Shown here piece after piece: positions 39,421 to 48,614 of a DNA stretch of 64,000 bases. Positions within the stretch are counted from its first letter, which is position 1. Each line of letters opens with the position of its first letter. The translations under genes were made by a program, and so were the position numbers. The stretch is from an uncultured Kordia sp. (GTDB taxonomy: Bacteria; Bacteroidota; Bacteroidia; Flavobacteriales; Flavobacteriaceae). The stretch lies in contig NZ_CANMEZ010000001.1 of NCBI RefSeq assembly GCF_947496985.1, forward strand, positions 124,001-188,000. The letters are read 5' to 3'. Below the pieces are notes generated by a model. It was given only the letters and a program-made list of their open reading frames with translations, had not been told where the DNA came from and searched no databases.

Positions 39421-42400
39421 ATGAATTACACGTTAGTACGCATAACTTTATTATGCTTTCTTTTTCCCCTAATACTAAGCGCACAAGAAACTACAGGTCG
39501 TTTAGAAGGTAAAATAAATGATACCAAAAATCAACCTGTTGCTTTTGCCAATATTATCATTACAGATACCGAAACAAATTTCAAATACGGAAGTATTTCT
39601 CAAGAATCTGGATATTATCTAGTAAACAATCTTCCGCCTGGAAGCACCTATAAAATTGAAGTTAGTTTTTTAGGATATCGTACAGAAATATTAGAAAATA
39701 TCATCATTAATCTTGGTGCCACAACGACGAAAGACTTCACTCTAAAAGAAGAAGACGAAGCCTTAGACGCTGTTGTTTTAAGTGTTGATAGAAGAAACCT
39801 AAAAAAAGATAATGAACAACTCATTTCTAAAAAGATAATCACACAAACACCGACGATTAGCAGAAGTATTCAAGATTTAACCCGAACGCTTCCCGAAGCA
39901 AACTTAAACTCTTTTGCTGGTGCAAGTAATCGATTTAACAACTTAAACATTGACGGAGTTGCCAACAATGATGTGGTTGGTTTTCAAGAACCTGCAAGTG
40001 GTGCCGCCGGATCTTCCGCAAATGGTACACCTGGAAGTTTATCCAAAACACAGCCAATTGCTTTTGGAGCCATCAAAGAGCTTTCTGTAAAAACCACGCC
40101 TTTTGATGTGAGTATTGGAAACTTTACTGGAGCTAATATTAATTTGGTAACTAAAAACGGGACAAATACGACAAAAACGTCTATTTATGGCTTTGGAAAT
40201 AATCAGAGCTTAGTGGGTAAATATGCCGATGGAACAAGACAAGAAGTAGACAACTTTTATGACATTCAAGTGGGCGCAAGTATTGGTGGCGCGCTGAAAA
40301 AAGACAAACTGTTTTACTTTGTAAATGTAGAACAATCATTAAGTAGTTTACCTGTTTTAAACGCGCCCGGAAGTGCAACTTCTAATATTGATTTTGAAAC
40401 AGTTCAATTAATCTCTGAAACCTTAAAATCACGTTATAATTACGACCCCGGAACATTTACAAATGCAGAACTGAAAACAGCTAGCACCAAAATTTTTGCA
40501 CGTTTAGATTATAATATTTCAGACAAACATAAACTGACGCTCCGTAATAATTATGTAAATAGTTTTTCAGATAATTTAGAATGGAATGAATCTATTTTCA
40601 ACTTTGGAAATCAAGGATATCGACACAATAGTATTGCAAATAGTTTAACAGCCGAATGGAATGCAAACTTTAATAACAATACTTCAAATGTATTGTCTAT
40701 TGGATATAACAAAGTAACAGAAGACAGAGAGTTTGACGGACGTGTATTTCCACATTTGCTTATTCAAGATGCTTCTAACAGAATATTTGCAGGTACATAC
40801 CGAGAAGCTTCGGTGTACAATACCGATTTAAATACGTTTCAAATCACAAATAAATTTACGTACACAAAAGACAAACACACATTTACTTTAGGTGCATTAT
40901 TGCAATACAACGATATCGATTACGGGTTTTTATCTGCTTGGAACGGGCGTTGGCAATATAATTCTGTCGAGAATTTTATCAACGACAGACCTTCACGAAT
41001 TCGTGGTGTGTACAGAACTTCCAATAATAATTTTGATTTTGTAAGCAATACACCTTCGGCAACGTTAGACATTTTAACAACAGGATTTTATGCACAAGAT
41101 CGTATTCGCTTTAATGATCGATTAACAGTTTCTGCAGGAATCCGTTTAGATAGTCAAGCATTATTAGATGAATTACCTGTAAGTGATGAAGTTAAAAACA
41201 CACCTGAATTTAGTCGTTTTGAAAACACGATTAATGCAACACCACAAATCAATCCAAGAATTGGTTTTAACTATTATATCAACGACAGTAAAAAAATACA
41301 AATTCGCGGTGGAACCGGATTGTTTACAGGTCGTATTCCGTATTTATGGTTCGCTTACGCTGAATACATCTCGGGAACGGATTATTTCAATGTAGATATT
41401 CGCCCAACGGGAGAAACACAAATTGTTGAAAATGTAGAAGATTTGGCAAGTCAACAACCTGGTTTAACAGAAATCAATTTAATTGATAACGATTTCGATT
41501 TACCACGTGAATGGAAAAGTAATTTGGCAATTGATTTTAAGCTACCAAACAATTTCGGATTAACTGTAGAAGGAAGTTATACGAATGTAATCAATGGAAT
41601 TTTCTTCAAATCGATTAATAGAAAAAACGAAACTGCAACATTTTCTGGCGCTGATAATCGTTCGTATTTTACATCAACTGGAGAGGCTATCAAAATCAAT
41701 CCGAACTTTACAAATGTATTTTTATTGACAAATACAAACAAAGGATATCGTTACAACTTAACACTTGGTTTATCTAAAAAAACAGATCAATACAACGGTT
41801 TTCTTGGATACACATATGGAAAAAGCAAAGATATTTCAAGTACGGTTCGTAACTCACCTGCTGCTAACTTTGAGTGGAATCAATCGATAAACTCAAATAA
41901 TCCTGACTTATCGTTTTCTAACTTTGATTTACGTCATAAAATTGTGTCTTCACACAGTTATCAATTCAATATTTCAAATAAAAGTGATTTACTCGTTTCT
42001 ATGTTGTACAATGGAACTTCTGGAAGTCCATTTTCATTTGTAAACCAAGGAGATGTCAATAGAGATGGTTCTTCTAGAAATGATTTGGTATATGTACCAA
42101 ACGATCAAAGTGAAATTAATTTAGTTGACATTACAGATAGTAATGGAGTTGTGATTACAACAGCAGCAGAACAATGGGAAAATTTAAACAATTATATCAA
42201 TAACAATGATTATTTACGTTCACGTCGTGGACAATATACCGAACGAAATGGAGCAAAAACACCTTGGAATCACAGATTAGATGCACGTTTTGAATATGGT
42301 TTAAATTTAAAAGGAACGCACAGAATCAGCTTCTCATTAGATGTTTTTAATGTGTTGAACCTAGTCAATAGAAATTGGGGGAAACTTGTATTTGTACCAA

Positions 42401-42555
42401 ATGTGGTGAACTCAAGTTTTAGTTTACTAAATTTTCAAGGGATAGAAAACAACCAGCCTACATATCAGTTTAATATTGAAGATGCTACGCCTTGGGTTGT
42501 AGATACTGAAAGTTCTCGATGGAAAGCGCAATTTGGAATAAAGTATCAATTTTAA
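39421..42555 (+). CDS. Oar-like TonB-dependent outer-membrane receptor
   Basis: The 1044-aa protein has a signal peptide ending LSAQE and a carboxypeptidase-regulatory-like Ig domain (GRLEGKINDTKNQPVAFANI). A plug region follows (LNIDGVANNDVVGFQ), then a long beta-barrel ending in an aromatic residue (FGIKYQF). Oar-type receptors transport or bind unknown substrates, often peptides or proteins. It is monocistronic or precedes the desaturase-like gene by 28 bp. Confidence 0.92.
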   Translation: MNYTLVRITLLCFLFPLILSAQETTGRLEGKINDTKNQPVAFANIIITDTETNFKYGSISQESGYYLVNNLPPGSTYKIEVSFLGYRTEILENIIINLGATTTKDFTLKEEDEALDAVVLSVDRRNLKKDNEQLISKKIITQTPTISRSIQDLTRTLPEANLNSFAGASNRFNNLNIDGVANNDVVGFQEPASGAAGSSANGTPGSLSKTQPIAFGAIKELSVKTTPFDVSIGNFTGANINLVTKNGTNTTKTSIYGFGNNQSLVGKYADGTRQEVDNFYDIQVGASIGGALKKDKLFYFVNVEQSLSSLPVLNAPGSATSNIDFETVQLISETLKSRYNYDPGTFTNAELKTASTKIFARLDYNISDKHKLTLRNNYVNSFSDNLEWNESIFNFGNQGYRHNSIANSLTAEWNANFNNNTSNVLSIGYNKVTEDREFDGRVFPHLLIQDASNRIFAGTYREASVYNTDLNTFQITNKFTYTKDKHTFTLGALLQYNDIDYGFLSAWNGRWQYNSVENFINDRPSRIRGVYRTSNNNFDFVSNTPSATLDILTTGFYAQDRIRFNDRLTVSAGIRLDSQALLDELPVSDEVKNTPEFSRFENTINATPQINPRIGFNYYINDSKKIQIRGGTGLFTGRIPYLWFAYAEYISGTDYFNVDIRPTGETQIVENVEDLASQQPGLTEINLIDNDFDLPREWKSNLAIDFKLPNNFGLTVEGSYTNVINGIFFKSINRKNETATFSGADNRSYFTSTGEAIKINPNFTNVFLLTNTNKGYRYNLTLGLSKKTDQYNGFLGYTYGKSKDISSTVRNSPAANFEWNQSINSNNPDLSFSNFDLRHKIVSSHSYQFNISNKSDLLVSMLYNGTSGSPFSFVNQGDVNRDGSSRNDLVYVPNDQSEINLVDITDSNGVVITTAAEQWENLNNYINNNDYLRSRRGQYTERNGAKTPWNHRLDARFEYGLNLKGTHRISFSLDVFNVLNLVNRNWGKLVFVPNVVNSSFSLLNFQGIENNQPTYQFNIEDATPWVVDTESSRWKAQFGIKYQF

Positions 42556-42583
42556 CTTGAATCATCCGTATCTTTGTTAGCCT

Positions 42584-43465
42584 ATGGAAAAGTATATCGA
42601 CATCATCAAACAATCGTATAGCGACTATTGGAATTACTTTCAAGGACAAGTATTTTTTCAAAATTTGGAAAACTATTTTTATGGTTTAATTGTAATTTCA
42701 TTGATTGTTTGGGTGTTAGAAATAGCGTTTCCTTGGCGGAATAACCAATCAATTTTTCGAAAAGATTTTTGGTTAGATACGTTCTATATGTTTTTCAATT
42801 TTTTCATCTTTAACCTCATCATTTTTGTTGCGCTATCAAATACAGCTGCTGCATTTTTCAATGATATTTTAGGACTTATAGATTTATCTATTGATAGCTT
42901 TCAATTATTTGATGTTGATAATTTACCAACGTGGTTAGGTTTGATTATTTTCTTCGTAGTTGCAGATTTTGTACAATGGAATACACATAGAATGCTGCAC
43001 AGAGTTGACTTTTTATGGAATTTCCATAAAGTGCATCATTCTGTGAAGGAAATGGGCTTTGCAGCACATTTACGTTACCATTGGATGGAAACGCTTGTAT
43101 ACAAATCAATGTTGTACATTCCAATGGCGATTATTGGCGGATTTAGCGTAAATCATGTTGCTTTTGTATACTTCTTTACTATTGCTGTCGGACATTTAAA
43201 TCATGCAAATTTAGGCTGGGATTATGGTTTTTTAAAATACATTTTCAACAATCCAAAAATGCACATTTGGCATCATAGTAAAGAGCTTCCTGTAAGATAT
43301 GGTGTAAATTTTGGACTAACCTTAAGTATTTGGGATTATATATTTAAAACGAATTACGTTCCTAAAAATGGTCGCGATATTGAACTAGGTTTTACAAATG
43401 ATGAATTGTTTCCACAAGATTTCATTCAACAAGAAATCTATCCTATTAATCTAAAAAAAGAATAA
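42584..43465 (+). CDS. Sterol desaturase / fatty acid hydroxylase family protein
   Basis: The 293-aa membrane protein has four or more TM helices and the histidine boxes HRMLH, HKVHHS, HANLGW and HIWHHS that bind a di-iron centre. It would hydroxylate or desaturate a lipid. In Bacteroidetes such genes act on carotenoids or alkylglycerols; the substrate is not shown. It is followed after 1 bp by a DUF547 lipoprotein, implying an operon. Confidence 0.9.
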   Translation: MEKYIDIIKQSYSDYWNYFQGQVFFQNLENYFYGLIVISLIVWVLEIAFPWRNNQSIFRKDFWLDTFYMFFNFFIFNLIIFVALSNTAAAFFNDILGLIDLSIDSFQLFDVDNLPTWLGLIIFFVVADFVQWNTHRMLHRVDFLWNFHKVHHSVKEMGFAAHLRYHWMETLVYKSMLYIPMAIIGGFSVNHVAFVYFFTIAVGHLNHANLGWDYGFLKYIFNNPKMHIWHHSKELPVRYGVNFGLTLSIWDYIFKTNYVPKNGRDIELGFTNDELFPQDFIQQEIYPINLKKE

Positions 43466-43466
43466 A

Positions 43467-44486
43467 ATGAAATACACCATACTTCTTTTCTCTACATTCT
43501 TAATAATCTCTTGTGGAACACAGCAAAAAACAGTTGAGAATATGCCTAAAGAAACAACAACTCCTACTGCAAACTCAGCAATTATAGATTCTGTAAATGC
43601 ACAATATGATAAAGTTGCAGAAAATGATTCCTTAAACGTTTTTCAAAACAAAAACAACCATATTAAAAAGACTGACAGCGTTCTTTTTATCAAAAATGCA
43701 AAATTCACTACGACAGTAAAAGATTCAATCATTTTTAACGGAAATTCAAAAACTAAAAAAGGAACTACCGACGGTTATGTAACTAATGATGGGGAAACGG
43801 TAACTGTAGAAATTGCTGCAGATGAAGAAAAGAAAATAGCTTCTAATCATACTGCTTGGAATAATTTACTTCAAAAACATGTTTCAAAGCAAGGAAATGT
43901 AAACTATAAAGGTCTTAAAACAGATCATTCAAAATTGCGTGCATACATTACATATTTAGGAGAAAACACACCAACAGATATTTGGTCAAAGGAAGATAAA
44001 TTAGTGTATTGGATTAATGCCTATAATTCGATGACAGTAGATTTAATTCTGAGAAGTTATCCGCTAAAAAGTATCAAAGACATCAAAAAACCTTGGGATC
44101 AACGTTTATGGAAATTAGGTGAGAAGTGGTATAATTTAAATGAAGTAGAGCATAAAATTCTTCGTAAAATGAACGAACCTAGAATTCATTTTGCTATTAA
44201 TTGTGCTTCTTTTTCATGTCCTCCTTTATTAAACGAAGCTTTTTCTACTGAAAATTTAGAACAACAATTGACACAAGTTACCAAAGTATTTTTAGCAGAT
44301 TCTGAACGAAATACAATCGCAGCAAACAAAATTGAGATTTCTAAAATCTTTAAGTGGTTTTCAAAAGATTTTAAGCAAAATGGTTCTTTAATTGATTTTT
44401 TAAACCAATATAGCGACATCAAAATTAACGCAAACGCAAAAAAGAGTTATAAAGATTATAACTGGAATTTGAATGAACTTCGATAA
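43467..44486 (+). CDS. DUF547 lipoprotein
   Basis: The 339-aa protein has a lipobox (FLIISCGTQQ) and a Lys/Thr-rich spacer (30-120). The DUF547 domain has VYWINAYNSMTVDLIL, NEVEHKILRKM and HFAINCASFSCPPL. The Cys-rich motif is conserved with the second DUF547 protein at 55594-56313. Function of the family is unknown. The stop lies in a 20-bp tandem repeat (44480-44519). Confidence 0.85.
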   Translation: MKYTILLFSTFLIISCGTQQKTVENMPKETTTPTANSAIIDSVNAQYDKVAENDSLNVFQNKNNHIKKTDSVLFIKNAKFTTTVKDSIIFNGNSKTKKGTTDGYVTNDGETVTVEIAADEEKKIASNHTAWNNLLQKHVSKQGNVNYKGLKTDHSKLRAYITYLGENTPTDIWSKEDKLVYWINAYNSMTVDLILRSYPLKSIKDIKKPWDQRLWKLGEKWYNLNEVEHKILRKMNEPRIHFAINCASFSCPPLLNEAFSTENLEQQLTQVTKVFLADSERNTIAANKIEISKIFKWFSKDFKQNGSLIDFLNQYSDIKINANAKKSYKDYNWNLNELR

Positions 44487-44519
44487 ACTCAGTTACCATT
44501 CGATAAACTCAGTTACCAT
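44480..44519 (+). repeat. 20-bp tandem duplication over a stop codon
   Basis: The unit cgataaactcagttaccatt occurs twice in a row. The first copy supplies the stop codon of the DUF547 gene. Confidence 0.85.
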
Positions 44520-44581
44520 TTGACAGGTATAGCATAAAATGATATAAAAACCGTCAAACCAAAAGTTACGTATACAAAGTA

Positions 44582-45358
44582 ATGAAACAACCTAATATTT
44601 CTATTATCATACCAATTCTGAATGAAGCGCAACATATTACGCAGCATTTAGAAACGTTATTGGATCGAATGAAATATACATATCATGAAATTTTACTTAT
44701 TGATGGTGGAAGTACTGATGCAACTGTAGAAATTATAACTTCTTTTATTTCTAAATATCACAAACAACAATTTACGGGCAAAAAAAGATGTGTAGATTCA
44801 TTGTTTGAAACGGAAAAACCTACCATTCAAATACAATTGTTTTCTTCTGAAAAAGGCCGTGCAAAACAAATGAATTTGGGTGCACAAAAAGCCACGAAAG
44901 ACGTTTTGTATTTTTTGCATGCAGATACATTTCCTCCAAAGTATTTTGACGATCATATTCTTCAGGAAATCACAAAAGGAAACAAAGTTGGCTGTTTTCG
45001 TATGAAGTTCGATTATCCGCATCCTGTATTATTAGTTTCACAATTTTTCACACGTTTTAATGTCAATTGGTGTCGTGGCGGCGATCAATCTTTATTTATT
45101 GAAAAATTACTTTTTGAATCTTTAGGTGGCTTTGACGAATCGTATATTATTTATGAAGATTGCGAGTTTATAAATCGTTTATACGAAAAAGAAAACTTCA
45201 CCATCATTCCGAAAAGTGTCAAAACTTCTGCTCGAAAATACAAAGTAAAAGGAACTTGGAAATTGCAATATCATTTTGCCATGATTCACATTAAAAAATC
45301 AAAAGGCGCAACACCTGAAGAACTGTATGCATATTATAAAAAATATGTTGCTTCTTAG
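44582..45358 (+). CDS. TIGR04283-type family 2 glycosyltransferase (arsenosugar-associated)
   Basis: The 258-aa protein has a GT2 fold: ISIIIPILNEAQHITQHL, LLIDGGSTDATVEII, GRAKQMNLGAQKAT and the DxD-like FLHADTFPP. TIGR04283 members are named for arsenosugar biosynthesis and usually lie near the ars genes. This copy is about 7.5 kb from arsM, so it may serve the same pathway from a split location. A lone promoter is expected in the 95-bp gap before it. Confidence 0.85.
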   Translation: MKQPNISIIIPILNEAQHITQHLETLLDRMKYTYHEILLIDGGSTDATVEIITSFISKYHKQQFTGKKRCVDSLFETEKPTIQIQLFSSEKGRAKQMNLGAQKATKDVLYFLHADTFPPKYFDDHILQEITKGNKVGCFRMKFDYPHPVLLVSQFFTRFNVNWCRGGDQSLFIEKLLFESLGGFDESYIIYEDCEFINRLYEKENFTIIPKSVKTSARKYKVKGTWKLQYHFAMIHIKKSKGATPEELYAYYKKYVAS

Positions 45359-45425
45359 TCATAGATATACTTCGCTTATAGATTTTTAGAAAAACTAAAT
45401 ATTAGTTTTCATATAATAGTATGTG

Positions 45426-45450
45426 AGATTCTGAATCAAGTTCAGAATGA
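45426..45450 (-). repeat. Interspersed flavobacterial repeat fragment, copy 2
   Basis: agattctgaatcaagttcag is followed by aatga. It is the reverse complement of the 35557-35581 repeat with a few substitutions. It also folds on itself (attctgaa/ttcagaat). Confidence 0.5.
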
Positions 45451-45529
45451 CGTAAAGTAAATAAACTAAAATTTTAAATTCTAACGAAGGAACATCAACA
45501 TTTTAACTCGCGAAGTTGAATCCCAAAAA

Positions 45530-46153
45530 TCACTCTTCCATTTGTTTCAAAATTTCTTCTAGTTTTCGCACATGTATACCATACAATTTATCTGCCCATA
45601 ATACCGTAATATAATAAATAAAAACGCCTGAAAGTAAGTATCCAAAAATCACTAATAACAGTGTAGATGTTGGCATTTTCAATAAAAACCATTCTGAAAA
45701 ACTAGCGGTTTCAAGATGAAAAGTTCCCATTAAAATTGCTGCCATTGAAATTGGTAATAATAATGAACCTGCAATAATTCCTGTTTTATATACTTCCATC
45801 GTGAGTTTTATATCATGAATAAAATTCAAAATAGTCTCTTTTGTTTGTTGTCCTACATTTGAGGTTCTACGTAAAAACCAAATCATTTTTGCCAAATACC
45901 CTAAAGTCATTAAGCTGGTAACAAACATTAAAATTAGGTAAACAGCTCGTGGCAATTCTTCCATTTTTATAACCGCTGGAAAAGCAAAAAAGACGACAAT
46001 ACATACTAATTGCGTAACAATTTCGCCTTTCATCGTTTTACGAATCTTAGCAATTGGCATTTGGCTTTCTTTTAAGTTTTCTAAACTGGTTGGCAATTGA
46101 AAATCATCTTGATTTTCGTCGTCCATCAATTCTTTTATTTTATCAAAATCCAT
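45530..46153 (-). CDS. Membrane protein co-encoded with the ECF sigma factor, probable anti-sigma factor
   Basis: The 207-aa protein has an acidic cytoplasmic N-terminus (MDFDKIKELMDDENQDDF) and four hydrophobic helices (about 50-66, 71-88, 123-143 and 154-185). Its start overlaps the sigma-factor stop by 11 bp. Position and topology fit an anti-sigma or regulatory partner, but no zinc-binding anti-sigma motif is present. The homologue family is not recognised. Confidence 0.7.
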   Translation of the reverse strand: MDFDKIKELMDDENQDDFQLPTSLENLKESQMPIAKIRKTMKGEIVTQLVCIVVFFAFPAVIKMEELPRAVYLILMFVTSLMTLGYLAKMIWFLRRTSNVGQQTKETILNFIHDIKLTMEVYKTGIIAGSLLLPISMAAILMGTFHLETASFSEWFLLKMPTSTLLLVIFGYLLSGVFIYYITVLWADKLYGIHVRKLEEILKQMEE

Positions 46154-46646
46154 GATTCTGTAGTTTTATAATTTCTTTTAATTTTTTCTTTGTTCTGTTT
46201 AATTTCACACGTACATTTACAGTGGACATTCCTAAATTCTTAGCTATTTCTTCTCCTGAAAAACCTTCAATGAATTGAAATATGAGTGCTTTCTCAATTT
46301 TATTTAATTCCTGAACTGCTTTGTAAAAAGCTGCCAATTGCTGTTCTTTTTCATCAGAATAGTCTTCTTGTGCTAGTTGTACATCTGCAGGCATTTTATA
46401 AGCATCAGGCTTTCGTTTGTCTTTCTTAAAAAATACAATTGCCGTATTTAGTGCCACACGATACATCCAACTCGAAAACTGACTTTTTCCATTAAATGAC
46501 TTTAACGATTTCCAAAGCTGTAAAATAATTTCCTGCACCAAATCCTCTCGGTCAATCGCATCTTCAAAATAGATGCGAGAAACCTTATGGATAATCCCTT
46601 TATGGATTGTAATCGCTTTTAGAAATTCTTGTTCGGTTAATTCCAA
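46143..46646 (-). CDS. ECF-type RNA polymerase sigma factor
   Basis: The 167-aa protein has sigma region 2 (DAIDREDLVQEIILQLWKSL, FSSWMYRVALNTAIVFFKK) and region 4 (KALIFQFIEGFSGEEIAKNL, VNVRVKLNRTKKKLKE). It is followed by the membrane protein with an 11-bp overlap. The TraB/GumN gene lies 11 bp upstream on the same strand. Its regulon is not visible. Confidence 0.93.
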   Translation of the reverse strand: MELTEQEFLKAITIHKGIIHKVSRIYFEDAIDREDLVQEIILQLWKSLKSFNGKSQFSSWMYRVALNTAIVFFKKDKRKPDAYKMPADVQLAQEDYSDEKEQQLAAFYKAVQELNKIEKALIFQFIEGFSGEEIAKNLGMSTVNVRVKLNRTKKKLKEIIKLQNHGF

Positions 46647-46657
46647 TACATTTATTT

Positions 46658-47509
46658 TTAAAGTACAGGTGTTACTTTATACCCTTCTTTTCGCAACAAC
46701 TCAATAACGCCATTCTTTCCCACTAAATGTGCTGCTCCAACAGCAAATAAGTTCGATTGTTTTTTCATCATATCTGGCATTAATTTAATCCAATTTGTAT
46801 TGCGAACCGTTAACATCCAATGTTCAGCATTTTTGTTAAAAAAACGTTCGTCTTTCATACCTGCGAACAATGTACTAATATCTTCGTTTTTATAGTGTTT
46901 TACCATGTCTTTAAACATTAATTTGTATGCTGAATACAATTCTATTTGTTGCCATAAAAAATCTTTAGGGTACGCTTTCGCGAAGAAATCAAGTTGATCA
47001 TTTAAAGTTTCTAATCCAGCAATTGGTTTAGTTTTTGCTTGCGCTAGATTAATCAACTCAAACTCATACATTTTTTTAGTAGGACAGTTTAAGCCTTGCT
47101 GAGTCAACAGGCTATATACTGCCATTAGCGAATAGTTATTCACCATTTCTAATGTCATCTTTAGTTCTTTTTGTAATAAACTATCTAAAAATAGTTGTTG
47201 CTCTTGGGACAATTTTTCAGTCAACTTTCCAGAAGATATCATTTTTTGTTGCGCTTCTACTAATGCTTCTGTATTTGATAAATCTACTTCTAAAACTAAA
47301 TTTTCAGTTTCATTAAAAGCTTTTGTCACTTTCTCAGGAATGGAAAAATCATCTTCACATAAAATATGAATCGTTCCTAATAGATAAGATGGTTTTGCTA
47401 AATCTTTGTGTTCAATTTTCCACAATACCGAATTTTCAAGTTTTTGATCTTGTGCATTTACTAAAAAGTTGCTTATAATAAAGCAACAGATTACAGTTAA
47501 TTTTTTCAT
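46658..47509 (-). CDS. TraB/GumN family protein
   Basis: The 283-aa protein has a signal peptide (MKKLTVICCFIISNFLVNA). Family motifs are SYLLGTIHILCEDDF at about 40, ENLVLEVDLSN, and the C-terminal FAVGAAHLVGKNGVIELL. The GTxH and GxxH motifs suggest a metal site, as in the Tiki/TraB erythromycin-esterase-like fold. Substrate is unknown. It is encoded just upstream of the ECF sigma factor. Confidence 0.9.
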   Translation of the reverse strand: MKKLTVICCFIISNFLVNAQDQKLENSVLWKIEHKDLAKPSYLLGTIHILCEDDFSIPEKVTKAFNETENLVLEVDLSNTEALVEAQQKMISSGKLTEKLSQEQQLFLDSLLQKELKMTLEMVNNYSLMAVYSLLTQQGLNCPTKKMYEFELINLAQAKTKPIAGLETLNDQLDFFAKAYPKDFLWQQIELYSAYKLMFKDMVKHYKNEDISTLFAGMKDERFFNKNAEHWMLTVRNTNWIKLMPDMMKKQSNLFAVGAAHLVGKNGVIELLRKEGYKVTPVL

Positions 47510-47744
47510 GTTTTTGTTTTTTAGTCACAAAAGACTTTTCAGCTGAATAGATCTTAGTGTTCAATTAATTTCTATTTGCTCCGTAAGTATCAACTTTAAA
47601 AATATGTTACAAAAAAAATGACGTTATTTTTTAAAATTGCATTCAAAAGGGATTTTTCCCCGAATAAAAAGGTGTTTACATCTTCGTAAAATAGCTTTTC
47701 AACTATTACACAAAAATCTATCTGTATGTTTCTTTGCACTGAAA

Positions 47745-47957
47745 ATGAAAAAACAGAAAATCATTTCAGGATTACAATTAAAAAAATTAACAATTTCTGA
47801 TTTACAGACAAATCAAGTAAAAGGTGGTTTACCAACTACATTACAATCAACAGTAGTTACTATTACAGACATTCCACTACCTCCACCTTCAACAACAAAA
47901 GATCCAAGACCCATGACAATTAGCTATTCTAATTGTGGCAACTGTACTTCTTGGTAA
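47745..47957 (+). CDS. Orphan RiPP-type precursor with GG leader
   Basis: The 70-aa peptide starts MKKQKIISGLQLKKLTISDL and has QVKGG, the double-glycine site of the Bacteroidetes natural-product-precursor leader class. The core is Thr/Pro/Ser rich (TDIPLPPPSTTKDPRP) and ends SNCGNCTSW, with two Cys. No modifying enzyme or transporter is adjacent, so enzymes would act in trans or the gene is an orphan. The start at 47745 was chosen for the leader motif. Confidence 0.75.
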   Translation: MKKQKIISGLQLKKLTISDLQTNQVKGGLPTTLQSTVVTITDIPLPPPSTTKDPRPMTISYSNCGNCTSW

Positions 47958-47980
47958 TCAACCTATTAAGAGATGAAAAA

Positions 47981-48016
47981 GCAGCATGATAAATTTAGTT
48001 TGTCATGCTGCTTTAT
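47981..48016. terminator. Shared terminator between precursor and RidA-like gene
   Basis: gcagcatga and tcatgctgc pair around a 13-nt loop with T or A tails on both sides. It lies between convergent genes and can serve both. Confidence 0.8.
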
Positions 48017-48036
48017 TTTATTTTTGAGTTGCTTTT

Positions 48037-48477
48037 TTATTTCGCAGCAATCACGTCAATCTCAATTTTTGCGCCAATTGCAAGTCCGCCAGCAGCAAAT
48101 GTTGTACGTGCAGGTTTGTTTGGAAAGTATTGCACATACACGCTATTAAAGTCTTTAAAATCGTTAATATCAGCTAAAATTACCGTGCATTTTACTACAC
48201 GATCTAATGAAGAATTATGTTGCGCCAATACTGCTTTTATGTTTTCTAATGCTTGTTTGGTTTCTGCTTTTATTCCTCCTGATACTAAAACTCCTTTTTT
48301 GTGATCTTTTCCTATTTGACCAGATAAGAATAATAAATTTTCAGTTTCAACTGCCGCACTAAAAGGTGTATTTTGACGTTCTGCTAAATGCGAAGGATGA
48401 AAAGTGATGTCTTTTTGATTAGATTGACAACTTACAAATGTTAATGCTATAGCGAAAATGGTTATGATTGATTTCAC
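48037..48477 (-). CDS. RidA/YjgF-family lipoprotein
   Basis: The GTG at 48475-48477 gives a compact lipoprotein signal (MKSIITIFAIALTFVSC); an ATG at 48529-48531 would add 18 residues. The domain has FSAAVETENLLFLSGQIG, the conserved KAVLAQHNSSLDRVVKCTVIL and PARTTFAAGGLAIGAKIEID. RidA deaminates reactive enamine or imine intermediates. The lipoprotein form is unusual, since RidA is normally cytosolic. Confidence 0.85.
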   Translation of the reverse strand: MKSIITIFAIALTFVSCQSNQKDITFHPSHLAERQNTPFSAAVETENLLFLSGQIGKDHKKGVLVSGGIKAETKQALENIKAVLAQHNSSLDRVVKCTVILADINDFKDFNSVYVQYFPNKPARTTFAAGGLAIGAKIEIDVIAAK

Positions 48478-48614
48478 AAGATTTAGTTTTTGGTTACTAA
48501 CAAATTTAAGGAATTTACACTTCCATTCCATTCAGCATGAATGCTATATTTATTTTTTTGAAATATGATAATGATCAAATATTATAGTAATTCAAAATAT
48601 AGTATCTTTTTTGC

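Noticed and set aside
44582-45358. Treating the TIGR04283-type gene as part of the 30894-37049 operon
   Set aside because: It is about 7.5 kb away with unrelated genes between; only a functional link is proposed.
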